A DNA stretch of 64,000 nucleotides. Source: Syntrophales bacterium. GTDB taxonomy: Bacteria; Desulfobacterota; Syntrophia; Syntrophales; UBA5619. A model generated the notes under the pieces. It searched no databases. It was not told the DNA's origin and saw only the letters and a program-made list of their open reading frames with translations. Positions 53,401 through 62,003 of this stretch are shown here, piece after piece (positions within the stretch are counted from its first letter, which is position 1; the number at the start of each line of letters is the position of its first letter). Position numbers and translations under genes: made by a program. Where the stretch lies: assembly GCA_023229765.1 (NCBI GenBank), contig JALNYO010000019.1:8256-72255 (forward strand), read 5' to 3'.

Positions 53401-54018
53401 CTATTTCGTCGTGATACACCTTTCCAAATTCTTCCAGAGCTTCATCCCCTGATCAACCGGCGAAAATGAAAAGCCATTCAGAGACCATTTCAGAGCCGTG
53501 ACTTGGATCAGGCCGACAATCGTCAGCGCCAATGCTTGCGGCTCCATATTTTGCTTGATTATCCCTGCGTCTTGCCCCTCCCGAATGAGCGAAGAAATTT
53601 CTTGGGTATAAGAATTTATGACTCTTAGTAATTTCTCCTTTAATGGCACATTGGTAATGTGCATCTCCTCGGAAAACACAAGCCTTGGGATTCCCTTGTT
53701 ATTTTGTGTGTATTCGAGATGACGTCTGACAAGTCTTGTCAGTTTCAGGAGGGGGTCTTCAGGGGCCGCGCCGCGCACCGCCCTAAGATTCTGAAGAAGA
53801 TCAGCGCCGATCTTAGCCACGACGCTGTTGAGAATTTCGTTCTTGTTTTGAAAGTGCCTGTAGAGATTGGCGCCGGATATCCCGACACGCCCTGCTATGG
53901 CCGAAGTCGTGAGCCCCTTTACACCATCGCCGGCAATGATATCGAGGGCGGCTTGCGTGATCTGCGCCCGCCTGACTTCAGTGTCAACTTTCGAACATCC
54001 TTTCAGCATATCCATCAC
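53401..54018 (-). CDS. TetR-family transcriptional regulator
   Basis: The 205-residue protein has an N-terminal TetR HTH (about 17-63: RRAQITQAALDIIAGDGVKGLTTSAIAGRVGISGANLYRHFQNKNEIL) and an all-helical ligand-binding domain. Seven genes ending in the TolC exporter lie downstream on the same strand, so it probably controls this cassette. An inverted repeat directly upstream within its own promoter suggests autoregulation. Confidence 0.9.
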   Translation of the reverse strand: MMDMLKGCSKVDTEVRRAQITQAALDIIAGDGVKGLTTSAIAGRVGISGANLYRHFQNKNEILNSVVAKIGADLLQNLRAVRGAAPEDPLLKLTRLVRRHLEYTQNNKGIPRLVFSEEMHITNVPLKEKLLRVINSYTQEISSLIREGQDAGIIKQNMEPQALALTIVGLIQVTALKWSLNGFSFSPVDQGMKLWKNLERCITTK

Positions 54019-54026
54019 CCATCATT

Positions 54027-54074
54027 AATGTGAAAGCACATTTACATTTTAGGGCATGAACCGCAGCGTGTCAA
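54027..54074 (-). promoter_or_regulatory. tetR promoter and probable TetR operator
   Basis: On the minus strand TTGACA (54074-54069) and TAAAAT (54051-54046) are 17 bp apart. Immediately downstream the perfect inverted repeat AATGTG-N4-CACATT (54027-54042) covers the expected transcription start, as for an autorepressor. Confidence 0.65.
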
Positions 54075-54113
54075 TCCCGAATTTGTGCATTGTCGTTTAT
54101 ACGAAGTTATCTA

Positions 54114-55287
54114 CCCCGCTGCAAGGCGTCCCCGAGTCTCTGCGGAAACGACAGGAGCAGGGAAAGAGGCGGGACGCCTATACCAGTAGCCCCCCATTGG
54201 AATGCTGATCGCCGGTAACCTACCCTATCAGAACCACCCTCGCCGATCTCGGGTTTCATCTCTTGATCTTGGTTTTCCGAGCGCCCGACCGGACGGTCCC
54301 GACCGGAGGGAGAGGCCGTCCGGCGCCCTGGAATCCGCGTGAGCGGTTTCGAGGGCGAGGGTGCGAAAAGGGAGACGTGTCTCGTCCGGAGCGAAGCGGA
54401 GGGCGAGTCACAGCGACCGAAAAGAAACTAGTCGCCCGTAGCCGCCTGTCTCCGACGAAGGAGGTGACAGGCGGCTGCGGGCCACCATCGCGCAGGAGAG
54501 CGGAGCGTCCGCAGGGTTTCGCGGTCGCGGAGCCGACTGCGCAACAGCCCGCGAACCGGGGCGTCCGCGCGAAGCGAGGTCGCTCCGCGAGCGGGCAAAG
54601 AACAGAAAACCGGAGGGCCAAGGCAGTCAGCGCGAAGCGTCTGTCTGCCGACGGCCCGGAGCACCAAACAAAAGCGGCTGAGCGGAGCGTCCGCGGGTTT
54701 ATGCGGTCGCGGAGCCGGCCGCAACGCCCGAGGACCGGCAGTCTGAGCGCAGCGAAGTCTGCCGGGACCGGGCAAAAGAAAAGTACAAAATGCCGGAGGG
54801 GCGGGCCTGTCGCCGCGCAGCGGTCGTCAGGCCCGCCCCGGAGGCAGGGAGGGAGCCCCTCTGGGGCGGACGGGCGCGGATGCCAAGCGGCCGGAGGGGC
54901 AGAGCGCAGCCCGGCCCCGACGGACGATGGCACCCGCGAGGGAGGGCGGGGGAAAACGGCGCGGCTGGCGGTGCACCAAGCCGGAAGGAAGCGACGCCGC
55001 GGCGCGACCCCGGCGACTGCAACGCCGGACGCCTACCCCACAGGTCTTTGAAACGAGCACGCAGAACAAGCCGATTAGGTTACGCACAAAGCATGCGGCC
55101 GGGAAATAAAACACCGCGCGAGGATGAGCAAGGGCGGTGCCGGTCCCTGGGGCAGCGGAAAGGGCCGGCGACGCCCTTGCCCGAGCGCGGAAGGGAGAAT
55201 GCAGGGGCCGTGACAGGGCTGGAGCAGAGGAATGCCCTGGCGCGGCCCCTGCTTCCGCCTGATGGGGTGGCGGGCGGGAACTCCCCT
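54114..55287. repeat. Large structured GC-rich element, copy 2
   Basis: Same orientation as copies 1 and 3 and complete. Here the hairpin equivalent to 41695-41731 lies at 54440-54476 with two base pairs changed on both sides. The hairpin at 54735-54765 has T-A where copy 1 has C-G. The later long stem reads GGGGCGGGCCTG against CAGGCCCGCCCC, a full match where copies 1 and 3 have one G-T pair. The left end is less well paired than in the other copies (AGCAGGG for AGCGGGG). It separates the efflux cassette from the restriction-modification cassette. Confidence 0.75.
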
Positions 55288-55419
55288 ATTCAACTCCCCT
55301 TCTTCTCCCTCGGATTGCCGTTCATGAGAAACACGACCGGAGGCCTCAGTCGCCTTCAGCCACTGACACCCGGCGGTTCTGACCCAACGGGATCGAATAT
55401 CAGGCGACAAGATGATTTT

Positions 55420-55449
55420 TTAGACGTAAACGAGGAAAAGGTGTATAAT
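55420..55449 (+). promoter_or_regulatory. Promoter of the DUF433/DUF5615 pair
   Basis: A perfect TATAAT (55444-55449) has TTAGAC (55420-55425) 18 bp upstream. It lies between repeat copy 2 and the first gene. Confidence 0.5.
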
Positions 55450-55502
55450 GATTCGTAGCTTCAATGCATAAAGTCGTATGTGCAGGGAGCAAGGAGGGAC
55501 CT

Positions 55503-55727
55503 ATGAAGACCTACGAGAAAATTGAGATGAATCCGCAGATCATGTTCGGGAAACCGGTCATCAAAAACACGCGGATCACCGTAGAGCAGATTCTCCGGAA
55601 GCTGTCCGGCGGGATGACCATCGAGGAGATCATCAAGGATCATCCCCATCTGACCCCGGAAGATATCTATTCCGCTCAGGCCTTTGCCGCCGATTATCTG
55701 GCCGACGAACAGATCGCTTTTGGATAA
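55503..55727 (+). CDS. DUF433 protein, probable antitoxin
   Basis: The 74-residue protein starts at 55503 behind AAGGAGG. It has the DUF433 pattern: NPQIMFGKPVIKNTRITVEQILRKLSGGMTIEEIIKDHPHLTPEDIYSAQAFA, a small HTH-like fold. In many genomes it stands directly before a DUF5615 PIN-like gene, as here (11 bp), and the pair is thought to be a VapBC-like toxin-antitoxin system. Confidence 0.9.
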   Translation: MKTYEKIEMNPQIMFGKPVIKNTRITVEQILRKLSGGMTIEEIIKDHPHLTPEDIYSAQAFAADYLADEQIAFG

Positions 55728-55738
55728 CGGGTGAATCC

Positions 55739-56110
55739 GTGAAATTTCTTGCCGATGAGTGCTGCGACGCGGGTATCGTGGCCAGTCTCCGGACTGCCGG
55801 CCACGATGTCTTCTACGTGTCCGAACAGCATGCAGGCATCTCCGATGATGAAGTCCTGCAAACCGCCTTTCGCGAAGGTCGCATCCTGCTGACGGAGGAC
55901 AAGGATTTCGGGGAGCTCGTTTACCGTCTGAAGAAACCCGCCTATGGCATGATTCTGATCCGCATCGACGTCCGGGACAGACACCGAAAATGGCCGCGCG
56001 TGGAAGCGCTGATCGCTAAGCATCAAGATCGATTGCCTGGACATTTCGTGGTGGTCGATCTGAACAAATATCGTTTCCGCCCGCTGATCTTCAACCAGTC
56101 CCTTCGATAG
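55739..56110 (+). CDS. DUF5615 PIN-like protein, probable toxin
   Basis: The 123-residue protein starts with GTG at 55739. It has the PIN-like acidic residues of the DUF5615 family: KFLADECCDAGIVASLRTAGHDV at the start (Asp in LADE) and LLTEDKDFGELV in the middle (EDKDF). RNase activity is inferred from the fold. It forms a unit with the DUF433 gene. Confidence 0.88.
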   Translation: MKFLADECCDAGIVASLRTAGHDVFYVSEQHAGISDDEVLQTAFREGRILLTEDKDFGELVYRLKKPAYGMILIRIDVRDRHRKWPRVEALIAKHQDRLPGHFVVVDLNKYRFRPLIFNQSLR

Positions 56111-56158
56111 CCTCAAATAATTCTTGTGTGATTCGCGAATCGCGAATATAAGAGAGCC

Positions 56159-56671
56159 ATGATTCTTAAACCCCAAGACATCTATATCCTTTTGAAGCTT
56201 GTTGCCATGGGTGAAAGCCAGTGGTCCTATGCCTCCGTGGCCGGCGATCTGTTCATGAGCGCCTCCGAGGTCCATGCAGGCATCAAACGGGCCATCGCCG
56301 CTCGTCTGATGGCGGCGCAAGGAGGACAGCCCCTGAAGAAATCCCTGGAGGAGTTCCTCATTCATGGCGTCAAGTACGCCTTCCCGCCTGACCACGGCGG
56401 ACTGACCCGGGGCGTGCCCACGGGGTATGCAGCGCCGCCGCTCAAGGACATCATTACCCAGCCGAACGAACCGCCCCCTGTCTGGCCGGATCCGGAGGGC
56501 GACACCCGCGGCTATGAGTTTTCGCCCCTGTACAAGACGGTACCCAAGGCTGCCATAAAAGACGCAAAACTCTATGAACTGCTGGCGATCGTGGACGCCA
56601 TCCGCGATGGAAGAGCGCGGGAAAGGGATATCGCCATCAAGGAACTCAAGGCACGGTTGGGATCAGGATGA
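56159..56671 (+). CDS. Winged-helix-like protein upstream of the R-M gene
   Basis: The 170-residue protein is not assigned to a family. The N-terminal part (about 5-75) looks like a winged helix: PQDIYILLKLVAMGESQWSYASVAGDLFMSASEVHAGIKRAIAARLM, followed by EEFLIHGVKYAFPPD. The middle is Pro/Gly-rich and the end is helical (KLYELLAIVDAIRDGRARERDIAIKELKARL). It lies 40 bp before the type IIL gene and may control it. Regulation is inference from position and fold only. Confidence 0.55.
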   Translation: MILKPQDIYILLKLVAMGESQWSYASVAGDLFMSASEVHAGIKRAIAARLMAAQGGQPLKKSLEEFLIHGVKYAFPPDHGGLTRGVPTGYAAPPLKDIITQPNEPPPVWPDPEGDTRGYEFSPLYKTVPKAAIKDAKLYELLAIVDAIRDGRARERDIAIKELKARLGSG

Positions 56672-56711
56672 TCAAATACCAGGGACACCATAGGGGCAGC
56701 CAAACGACGCC

Positions 56712-59700
56712 ATGAGTGAAACCGGAGCCACCGACACCACCACCGCCTTCATCGCCCGCTGGGAACCCTCAGGCGGAAAAGAGCTGGCGAACTACCAGTC
56801 CTTCCTGATCGAACTGTGCTCCCTCTTGGGCGTCGCGCCGCCGGACCCGACCACGGCCGACGACCGGCACAACGCTTATGTCTTCGAGCGCTCCGTCCCC
56901 TTTCTCCACAGCGACATCGGCAGCGGCACCGGCCGGATCGACCTCTACAAACGCGGCTGCTTCGTCCTGGAGACCAAGCAGGGCGTCGACCGCCATATTG
57001 AAACCGATCCGTACCTGAAATCCGACACGCAGACGCGCAAAGGCCATGCCGTGCGCGGCACAGGCGGCTGGGACGCGGCCATGTACCGGGCCAAGGAACA
57101 GGCCGAGGGATACGCCCGCAGCCTCTCGCCCGAAGAGGGCCGCCCTCCCTTTCTGGTGGTCGTGGACGTCGGGCACTGCATCGAGCTATACAGTGAATTC
57201 TCCTGCACCGGCGGCATCTACCGTCCCTTCCCGGACTCCGTGTCCCACCGCATTCCCCTGAGGAAGCTGGCGGACGCCGGGATCCGCGACTGCCTCCGCC
57301 GCGTCTGGACCGATCCCCTCAGCCTGGATCCCTCCCGTCGTCACGCCAAGGTGACCCGGGAGTTGGCCGTGAAGCTCGCTGACCTGGCCAAGTCCCTTGA
57401 GTTCACCGGGCATACGTCGGAGCGGGTCGGCGAATTTCTGATGCGCTGCCTCTTCACTTTCTTTGCCGAAGACATCGGGCTCATCCCGGAGAAGAGCTTC
57501 TCCACCTTGATCGAAGGGCTGCGCGGGAACACGGAGCTTTTCCCCGACACCGTCGAGGACGTCTGGGAGGCCATGCGCGACGGGTCGAAATCGGTCGCCC
57601 TCCGCCGGCAGCTCCTCCATTTCAACGGCGGTCTCTTTGAAAAGGCCGAGGCCCTGCCGCTGAACGATCTCCAGCTCGAACTCCTGATCGAAGCGGGCAA
57701 GGCGGACTGGCGCCACGTGGAGCCAGCCATCTTCGGCACGCTGCTGGAGCGCGCCTTGAATCCCCTGGACCGGCACAAGCTCGGCGCCCACTACACCCCC
57801 CGCGAATACGTGGAGCGGCTGGTCCTTCCCGCGGTCATCGAACCGCTGACCGCCGAATGGGAGGCCGTGAAGGCCAAGGCCGTGGCTCATCTCCGCAAGG
57901 ACCGCGTGGCAGCGGCCAAGAAGCTGCTCAAGGGCTTTCATCACCGCCTCTGCACCGTCCGGATTCTGGATCCGGCCTGCGGAAGCGGCAACTTCCTCTA
58001 CGTCGCCTTCGAGCACCTGAAAAGGCTGGAGGGGGAAGTGCTCACCTTCCTGGCCGATCTTGGCGAACAGCATCGGTTGGAGCTGGAGGGCGTCACCGTG
58101 GACCCCCATCAGCTACTGGGTCTCGAAGTGAATCCCCGGGCCGCAGTCATCACGGACATGGTGCTCTGGATCGGCTACCTCCAATGGCATTTCCGCACCC
58201 ACGGCAACGTCATGCCCCCGACGCCGGTGATCCGAAAATTCCGCAACGTGGAGTGCCGCGACGCCGTGCTGGCCTGGGACTCCACAGAGCCCCTGACGGA
58301 CGGCGACGGGAATCCCGTCACCCGCTGGGATGGCGTGACGGTCAAGACCCACCCCGTCACCGGCGAGGAAATTCCCGACGAGACCGCCCGGATTCCCTTC
58401 TTGCGCTACACCAATCCCCGGCCGGCCGCCTGGCCGGAGACGGACTATGTGGTCGGAAATCCGCCCTTCATCGGCAACTGGCGCATGCGGCAGGCCCTGG
58501 GAGACGGCTATGCCGAGGCCCTGCGCCGCACCTATCCCGACGTATCCGAAAGCGCCGATTACGTCATGTATTGGTGGCATTTGGCCGGAGCATTGGCTCG
58601 GGCAGAGAAGATCCAGGCTTTCGGCTTCATCACCACCAACAGTCTGCCCATGATCAACAACCGCAAGATCTTGCAGCATCATTTGACTGCGGAGCCGCCC
58701 CTTTCCGTAGTCTTTGCTGTGCCCGATCATCCCTGGGTAGATAGCGCCGATGGCGCGGCAGTCCGGATCGCCATGACCGTGGGCCGCCGGGGCGACCTCA
58801 CTGGCCACCTCTGCCGGGTGCTCTCCGAGGCGCCGGGCGGCAACGAAGGAATGAAGGTCACCCTGTCCGAGGAGACGGGAAAGATCCTTCCCGACCTCAC
58901 CATCGGCGCGGACGTGGCCGGGGCTCAACCGCTACGAGCCGGTCTTGGACTGAGCTGTCCCGGTGTCAAACTTCATGGCTCTGGCTTCATCGTGACCCCG
59001 GAGGAGGCAAAAGCCCTGGGGTTGGGCCGCACCGAAGGACTGGAGAGATATATCCGACCCTACCGCAACGGCCGCGACCTGGCCCAGTCCCCCCGCGGCG
59101 TTTTGGTGATCGATCTTTTCGGCCTGGCCATCGAGGAGGTCAAGTGCCGGTTTCCCGAGGTCTACCAGTGGGTCCTGGAGCGGGTCAAGCCGGAGCGGGA
59201 CGCAAAGGGCTACAGCAAAGACGGAGCAGGCTATGCAAAACTCTGGTGGCTCTTCGGCAAACCACGACAAGAACTGCGCAAGGCCCTTGCCGGCCTTCCT
59301 CGCTACATCGCCACCGCGGAGACGACCAAACACCGGGTCTTCGTATTTCTCGATCAGGAGATCCTTCCGGACAACAAACTGGTCGCTATCGCCAGCGACG
59401 ACGCTTATCACCTGGGCGTTCTCTCCAGCCGGATACATGTCGTCTGGGCCCTGGCGGCCGGCGGCCATCTAGGCGTCGGCAATGATCCGGTGTACAGCAA
59501 AACCCGCTGCTTCGAACCCTTTCCCTTTCCGGCCCGCGACGAGGCCCAAACTGCACTCATCCGTCAACGTGCCGAGTCTCTGGACGCCCACCGCCGACGG
59601 CAGCAGTCCCTGCACCCCGGCCTGGGTCTGACGGACATGTACAATGTTCTGGAGAAACTGCGCGCGGGTAAAGCGCTCGCCCCCAAGGAGCGTACCATCC

Positions 59701-60155
59701 ACGACCAGGGTCTGGTGGGGGTCCTGAAACAGCTTCATGACGATCTGGACGCCGTGATCTTTAGCGCCTACGGCTGGCCCGCGACCCTGACGGATCAGGA
59801 GATCCTGGAGCGCCTCACGGCCCTGAACCGGGAACGGACCCAGGAAGAGAAGGAGGGCTGCGTCCGCTGGCTGCGTCCGGCGTTTCAGAATCCCTACGGC
59901 ACAGCGACTGAGGTCCAGACGGAGATCGCGCTGGTCAGGGAAGAGACGCTCCCGCTGGCAGCGCCCCTGCCCAAAGACCATACGACCCAGCTCCAGGCCG
60001 TCCGGCTGGCCCTATCCGCTTGCCAGGGGCCCGTCAGCGCCGGCGAGGTGGCGGCCCGCTTCTTGAAGGCGCGCACCGCCAAAGTGTCAGCGCTCCTCGA
60101 TGATCTGGTGAAGCTGGGCCTGGCCAAGAAGGAGGGGGAGAGGTATCTCGCGTGA
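56712..60155 (+). CDS. Type IIL restriction-modification enzyme (MmeI-like)
   Basis: The 1147-residue protein joins nuclease, methyltransferase and target recognition in one chain. The N-terminal PD-(D/E)XK motif is D77-x9-E87-x-K89 (RIDLYKRGCFVLETK), the same spacing as in MmeI. A helical linker follows (about 200-380). The N6-adenine methyltransferase has motif I LDPACGSGNFLY near 418-430 and motif IV NPPF near 581. The recognition domain is around 690-950, and a long C-terminal helical part ends the protein. Such enzymes methylate one strand of an asymmetric site and cut about 20 bp away. The recognition sequence cannot be read from the protein here. Both catalytic centres appear intact. 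Confidence 0.85.
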   Translation: MSETGATDTTTAFIARWEPSGGKELANYQSFLIELCSLLGVAPPDPTTADDRHNAYVFERSVPFLHSDIGSGTGRIDLYKRGCFVLETKQGVDRHIETDPYLKSDTQTRKGHAVRGTGGWDAAMYRAKEQAEGYARSLSPEEGRPPFLVVVDVGHCIELYSEFSCTGGIYRPFPDSVSHRIPLRKLADAGIRDCLRRVWTDPLSLDPSRRHAKVTRELAVKLADLAKSLEFTGHTSERVGEFLMRCLFTFFAEDIGLIPEKSFSTLIEGLRGNTELFPDTVEDVWEAMRDGSKSVALRRQLLHFNGGLFEKAEALPLNDLQLELLIEAGKADWRHVEPAIFGTLLERALNPLDRHKLGAHYTPREYVERLVLPAVIEPLTAEWEAVKAKAVAHLRKDRVAAAKKLLKGFHHRLCTVRILDPACGSGNFLYVAFEHLKRLEGEVLTFLADLGEQHRLELEGVTVDPHQLLGLEVNPRAAVITDMVLWIGYLQWHFRTHGNVMPPTPVIRKFRNVECRDAVLAWDSTEPLTDGDGNPVTRWDGVTVKTHPVTGEEIPDETARIPFLRYTNPRPAAWPETDYVVGNPPFIGNWRMRQALGDGYAEALRRTYPDVSESADYVMYWWHLAGALARAEKIQAFGFITTNSLPMINNRKILQHHLTAEPPLSVVFAVPDHPWVDSADGAAVRIAMTVGRRGDLTGHLCRVLSEAPGGNEGMKVTLSEETGKILPDLTIGADVAGAQPLRAGLGLSCPGVKLHGSGFIVTPEEAKALGLGRTEGLERYIRPYRNGRDLAQSPRGVLVIDLFGLAIEEVKCRFPEVYQWVLERVKPERDAKGYSKDGAGYAKLWWLFGKPRQELRKALAGLPRYIATAETTKHRVFVFLDQEILPDNKLVAIASDDAYHLGVLSSRIHVVWALAAGGHLGVGNDPVYSKTRCFEPFPFPARDEAQTALIRQRAESLDAHRRRQQSLHPGLGLTDMYNVLEKLRAGKALAPKERTIHDQGLVGVLKQLHDDLDAVIFSAYGWPATLTDQEILERLTALNRERTQEEKEGCVRWLRPAFQNPYGTATEVQTEIALVREETLPLAAPLPKDHTTQLQAVRLALSACQGPVSAGEVAARFLKARTAKVSALLDDLVKLGLAKKEGERYLA

Positions 60156-60207
60156 CCCCGGTCATGCCAGAACCGTGCAATCCCTACCTGCTACCGGGCG
60201 GTCGCGT

Positions 60208-60236
60208 TTGCTATTTTCCCATGATAAGGCTATCAT
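60208..60236 (+). promoter_or_regulatory. Promoter and operator of the ParE-type toxin-antitoxin pair
   Basis: TTGCTA (60208-60213) and TATCAT (60231-60236) are 17 bp apart. The inverted repeat ATGATA-AGGC-TATCAT (60221-60236) covers the -10 box and is a likely antitoxin operator. Confidence 0.6.
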
Positions 60237-60258
60237 TTCACGAAAGGAGGTGAAAGGG

Positions 60259-60480
60259 ATGACCTCGAAAACAGAGGAACTTTCAAAGAGGATTGAGGAA
60301 TTGCCGGATACGGAGAAGGCGATGCTCGTCGATATTATCCTGGCAAAACTGGACAAGCCGGATGCGGATCTGGAAAAGCTCTGGGCGGACGAGGCGACCA
60401 GGCGATGGACTGCATACAAAGACGGCCGTCTCAAAACGCTGCCCTATGACGAGGTAATGGCGAGGTATCGAAACCGATGA
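60259..60480 (+). CDS. Addiction-module antitoxin (TIGR02574-like)
   Basis: The 73-residue protein starts at 60259 behind AAAGGAGG. It has the pattern EELSKRIEELPDTEKAMLVDIILAKLDKPD followed by EKLWADEATRRWTAYKDGRLKTLPYDEVMARYR, typical of this antitoxin family that precedes ParE/RelE toxins. It overlaps the toxin gene by four bases. Confidence 0.88.
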   Translation: MTSKTEELSKRIEELPDTEKAMLVDIILAKLDKPDADLEKLWADEATRRWTAYKDGRLKTLPYDEVMARYRNR

Positions 60481-60788
60481 AGGTGCGTTTCCTGGAATTG
60501 GCGCGATTCGAATTGGATGACGCCTTTGCCTGGTATGAGGAACAGATGCCGGGGCTTGGCCGGGAATTGCTGCAGGAGGTAGACCGTTCAATCCATCGCG
60601 CGACCCGCTGGCCCCTGTCGGGCAAAGTAATCGCTTCGGAGTTGCGGCGTTGCCTGGTCAAGCGGTTTCCCTATGGGATCATTTACGGGATCGAAGAAGA
60701 TACGCTGGTCGTCGTCTCCATTGCCCATCTGCATCGGAGGCCCTATTACTGGATCGAGCGTTGGGAAAAGGCCGCAAAAGGCGAATGA
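60477..60788 (+). CDS. ParE/RelE-family toxin
   Basis: The 103-residue protein has the RelE-fold pattern: VRFLELARFELDDAFAWYEEQMPGLGRELLQEVD, then RRCLVKRFPYGIIYGIEEDTLVVVSIAHLHRRPYYW. This is the usual ParE ending with HxxRxP-like residues. It is coupled to the antitoxin by the ATGA overlap. It could act on gyrase (ParE) or mRNA (RelE); sequence alone does not decide. Confidence 0.88.
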   Translation: MKVRFLELARFELDDAFAWYEEQMPGLGRELLQEVDRSIHRATRWPLSGKVIASELRRCLVKRFPYGIIYGIEEDTLVVVSIAHLHRRPYYWIERWEKAAKGE

Positions 60789-60920
60789 TTCCACTTTGTT
60801 CGACTTTTCCTTGCTGCGGGTAGCGGGCGAGGCCCTGGAACGGATGGCACGGCAAGACGATAAAGGAATCTGAGCAGCCGGTCCGGCGCGCAGACAACCG
60901 CGTGACCGGCTTGATGAAGA

Positions 60921-61186
60921 TCAGGAGACGGCGACCGTCTCCCCTTTGCGTCTTGCGCTTTCAATGATGGCGCTGACGTCGTCATCCAGCCACCGATGCT
61001 CGCCACACGGGACAGGTTCACTGCGATTGTTCGTTCGCGCCGCAAGTCGCCACAGCACCACTGTAGGTTGATATCTTCGCGGCTGCGCCGGTCGTCAAAC
61101 CTGGGTGAGACAACGAGCAGATCGATGCCGCTCCAGGGATCTCCATTCCCGGCCACCTGGGAACCCGAGCCGAGGGAAGGCAGCAT
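60921..61186 (-). pseudogene. Frameshifted MNT-type nucleotidyltransferase
   Basis: The first part in one frame reads GSGSQVAGNGDPWSGIDLLVVSPRFDDRRSREDI, the GSx10(D)xD core of a minimal nucleotidyltransferase, with the first Asp of SDID already changed to Gly. The normal C-terminal end (EPVPCGEHRWLDDDVSAIIESARRKGETVAVS) continues in another frame up to the stop at 60921-60923. The N-terminal helix is missing. It is therefore a remnant, possibly of a HEPN/MNT toxin-antitoxin pair. Confidence 0.6.
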
Positions 61187-61197
61187 GACCTTGCTCG

Positions 61198-61818
61198 ATG
61201 AACAGAGGCGCCATTGTGAACCCGGATCTTGAGAAGCGGCTCAGGACCGTTTATCCCACCGGCCGATTGGAAAAACCGGACAGGAGAAGACTTCGTTGCA
61301 AGGCATTCGAAACGGCCGTTTACGGTGCTGTCCGGGAAATTGCGGCCGCCACGTCGGCAGCCTACGATGAATTCCCCGGGTGTTGGTGGGAGATCAGCCG
61401 CATCCTTGAGTTTGACTTTACCTTGCCGGGACCCAGGCAAGAGGATTGGGAGCGCCGTTTCGACGATGCCAGGAGAATTGCCTGGCTCAAGGAAAACGAT
61501 CGCGTTTATGCTGTTCTGAACCTGAAGGTCAGCAAGGTTTACCCGGCCTACTCATTCTGTTTCGCGACCTGGCGGTTGGTCGGCCGGAAGGAAATCGACT
61601 GTGACACCTGTTACGGCCTCCCTGGTCCGAGCTGGGCACCCTTTTTCCAAGAGCTGATTGCCCGCTTCAAGCATGTGGGGCTTGTCCAGCTCAAGGAAGG
61701 CGAGCGTGAAGAAAAGGTCCCTTTTGTTCGCTGCGAAAAGTGGGATCAGGACGGTGACGAAGACGGGACGATTCTTGTCCCGGTAACAGTGCACCAATGC
61801 CTTTTCGAAGAGATCTGA
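61198..61818 (+). CDS. Uncharacterised protein
   Basis: The 206-residue protein is not recognised. It looks like a genuine soluble protein: amphipathic helices (CKAFETAVYGAVREIAAATSAAY), an aromatic-rich stretch (EFPGCWWEISRILEFDF), a beta region (DRVYAVLNLKVSKVYPAYSFCFATW), a Cys pair (DCDTCYG) and a strand-rich acidic end. No ribosome site is clear; an in-frame GTG at 61216 is an alternative start. It lies between a toxin-antitoxin pair and repeat copy 3 and is followed by a terminator-like hairpin. Confidence 0.5.
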   Translation: MNRGAIVNPDLEKRLRTVYPTGRLEKPDRRRLRCKAFETAVYGAVREIAAATSAAYDEFPGCWWEISRILEFDFTLPGPRQEDWERRFDDARRIAWLKENDRVYAVLNLKVSKVYPAYSFCFATWRLVGRKEIDCDTCYGLPGPSWAPFFQELIARFKHVGLVQLKEGEREEKVPFVRCEKWDQDGDEDGTILVPVTVHQCLFEEI

Positions 61819-61853
61819 TAAGCTATCCCTCCGCAATGCCCCTCCGGTAAAGA

Positions 61854-61890
61854 AACGTCGGCAGAGCAGAGATCATGCCGACGTTCTTGT
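61854..61890 (+). terminator. Terminator-like hairpin after the uncharacterised gene
   Basis: AACGTCGGCA (61854-61863) and TGCCGACGTT (61876-61885) form a perfect 10-bp stem with a 12-base loop. Only a short T-rich tail follows. The remaining bases up to 62003 show no other feature. Confidence 0.5.
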
Positions 61891-62003
61891 ACCATGTCCC
61901 AATGGGACTGCGCGACTATGAACTATCGCCGCCACTCAGAGGCGTAGGCGGTATCATCCAGGCCCGCTGGGTCCTTGGCGACCGCAGGATCTCTGCGATC
62001 CGA

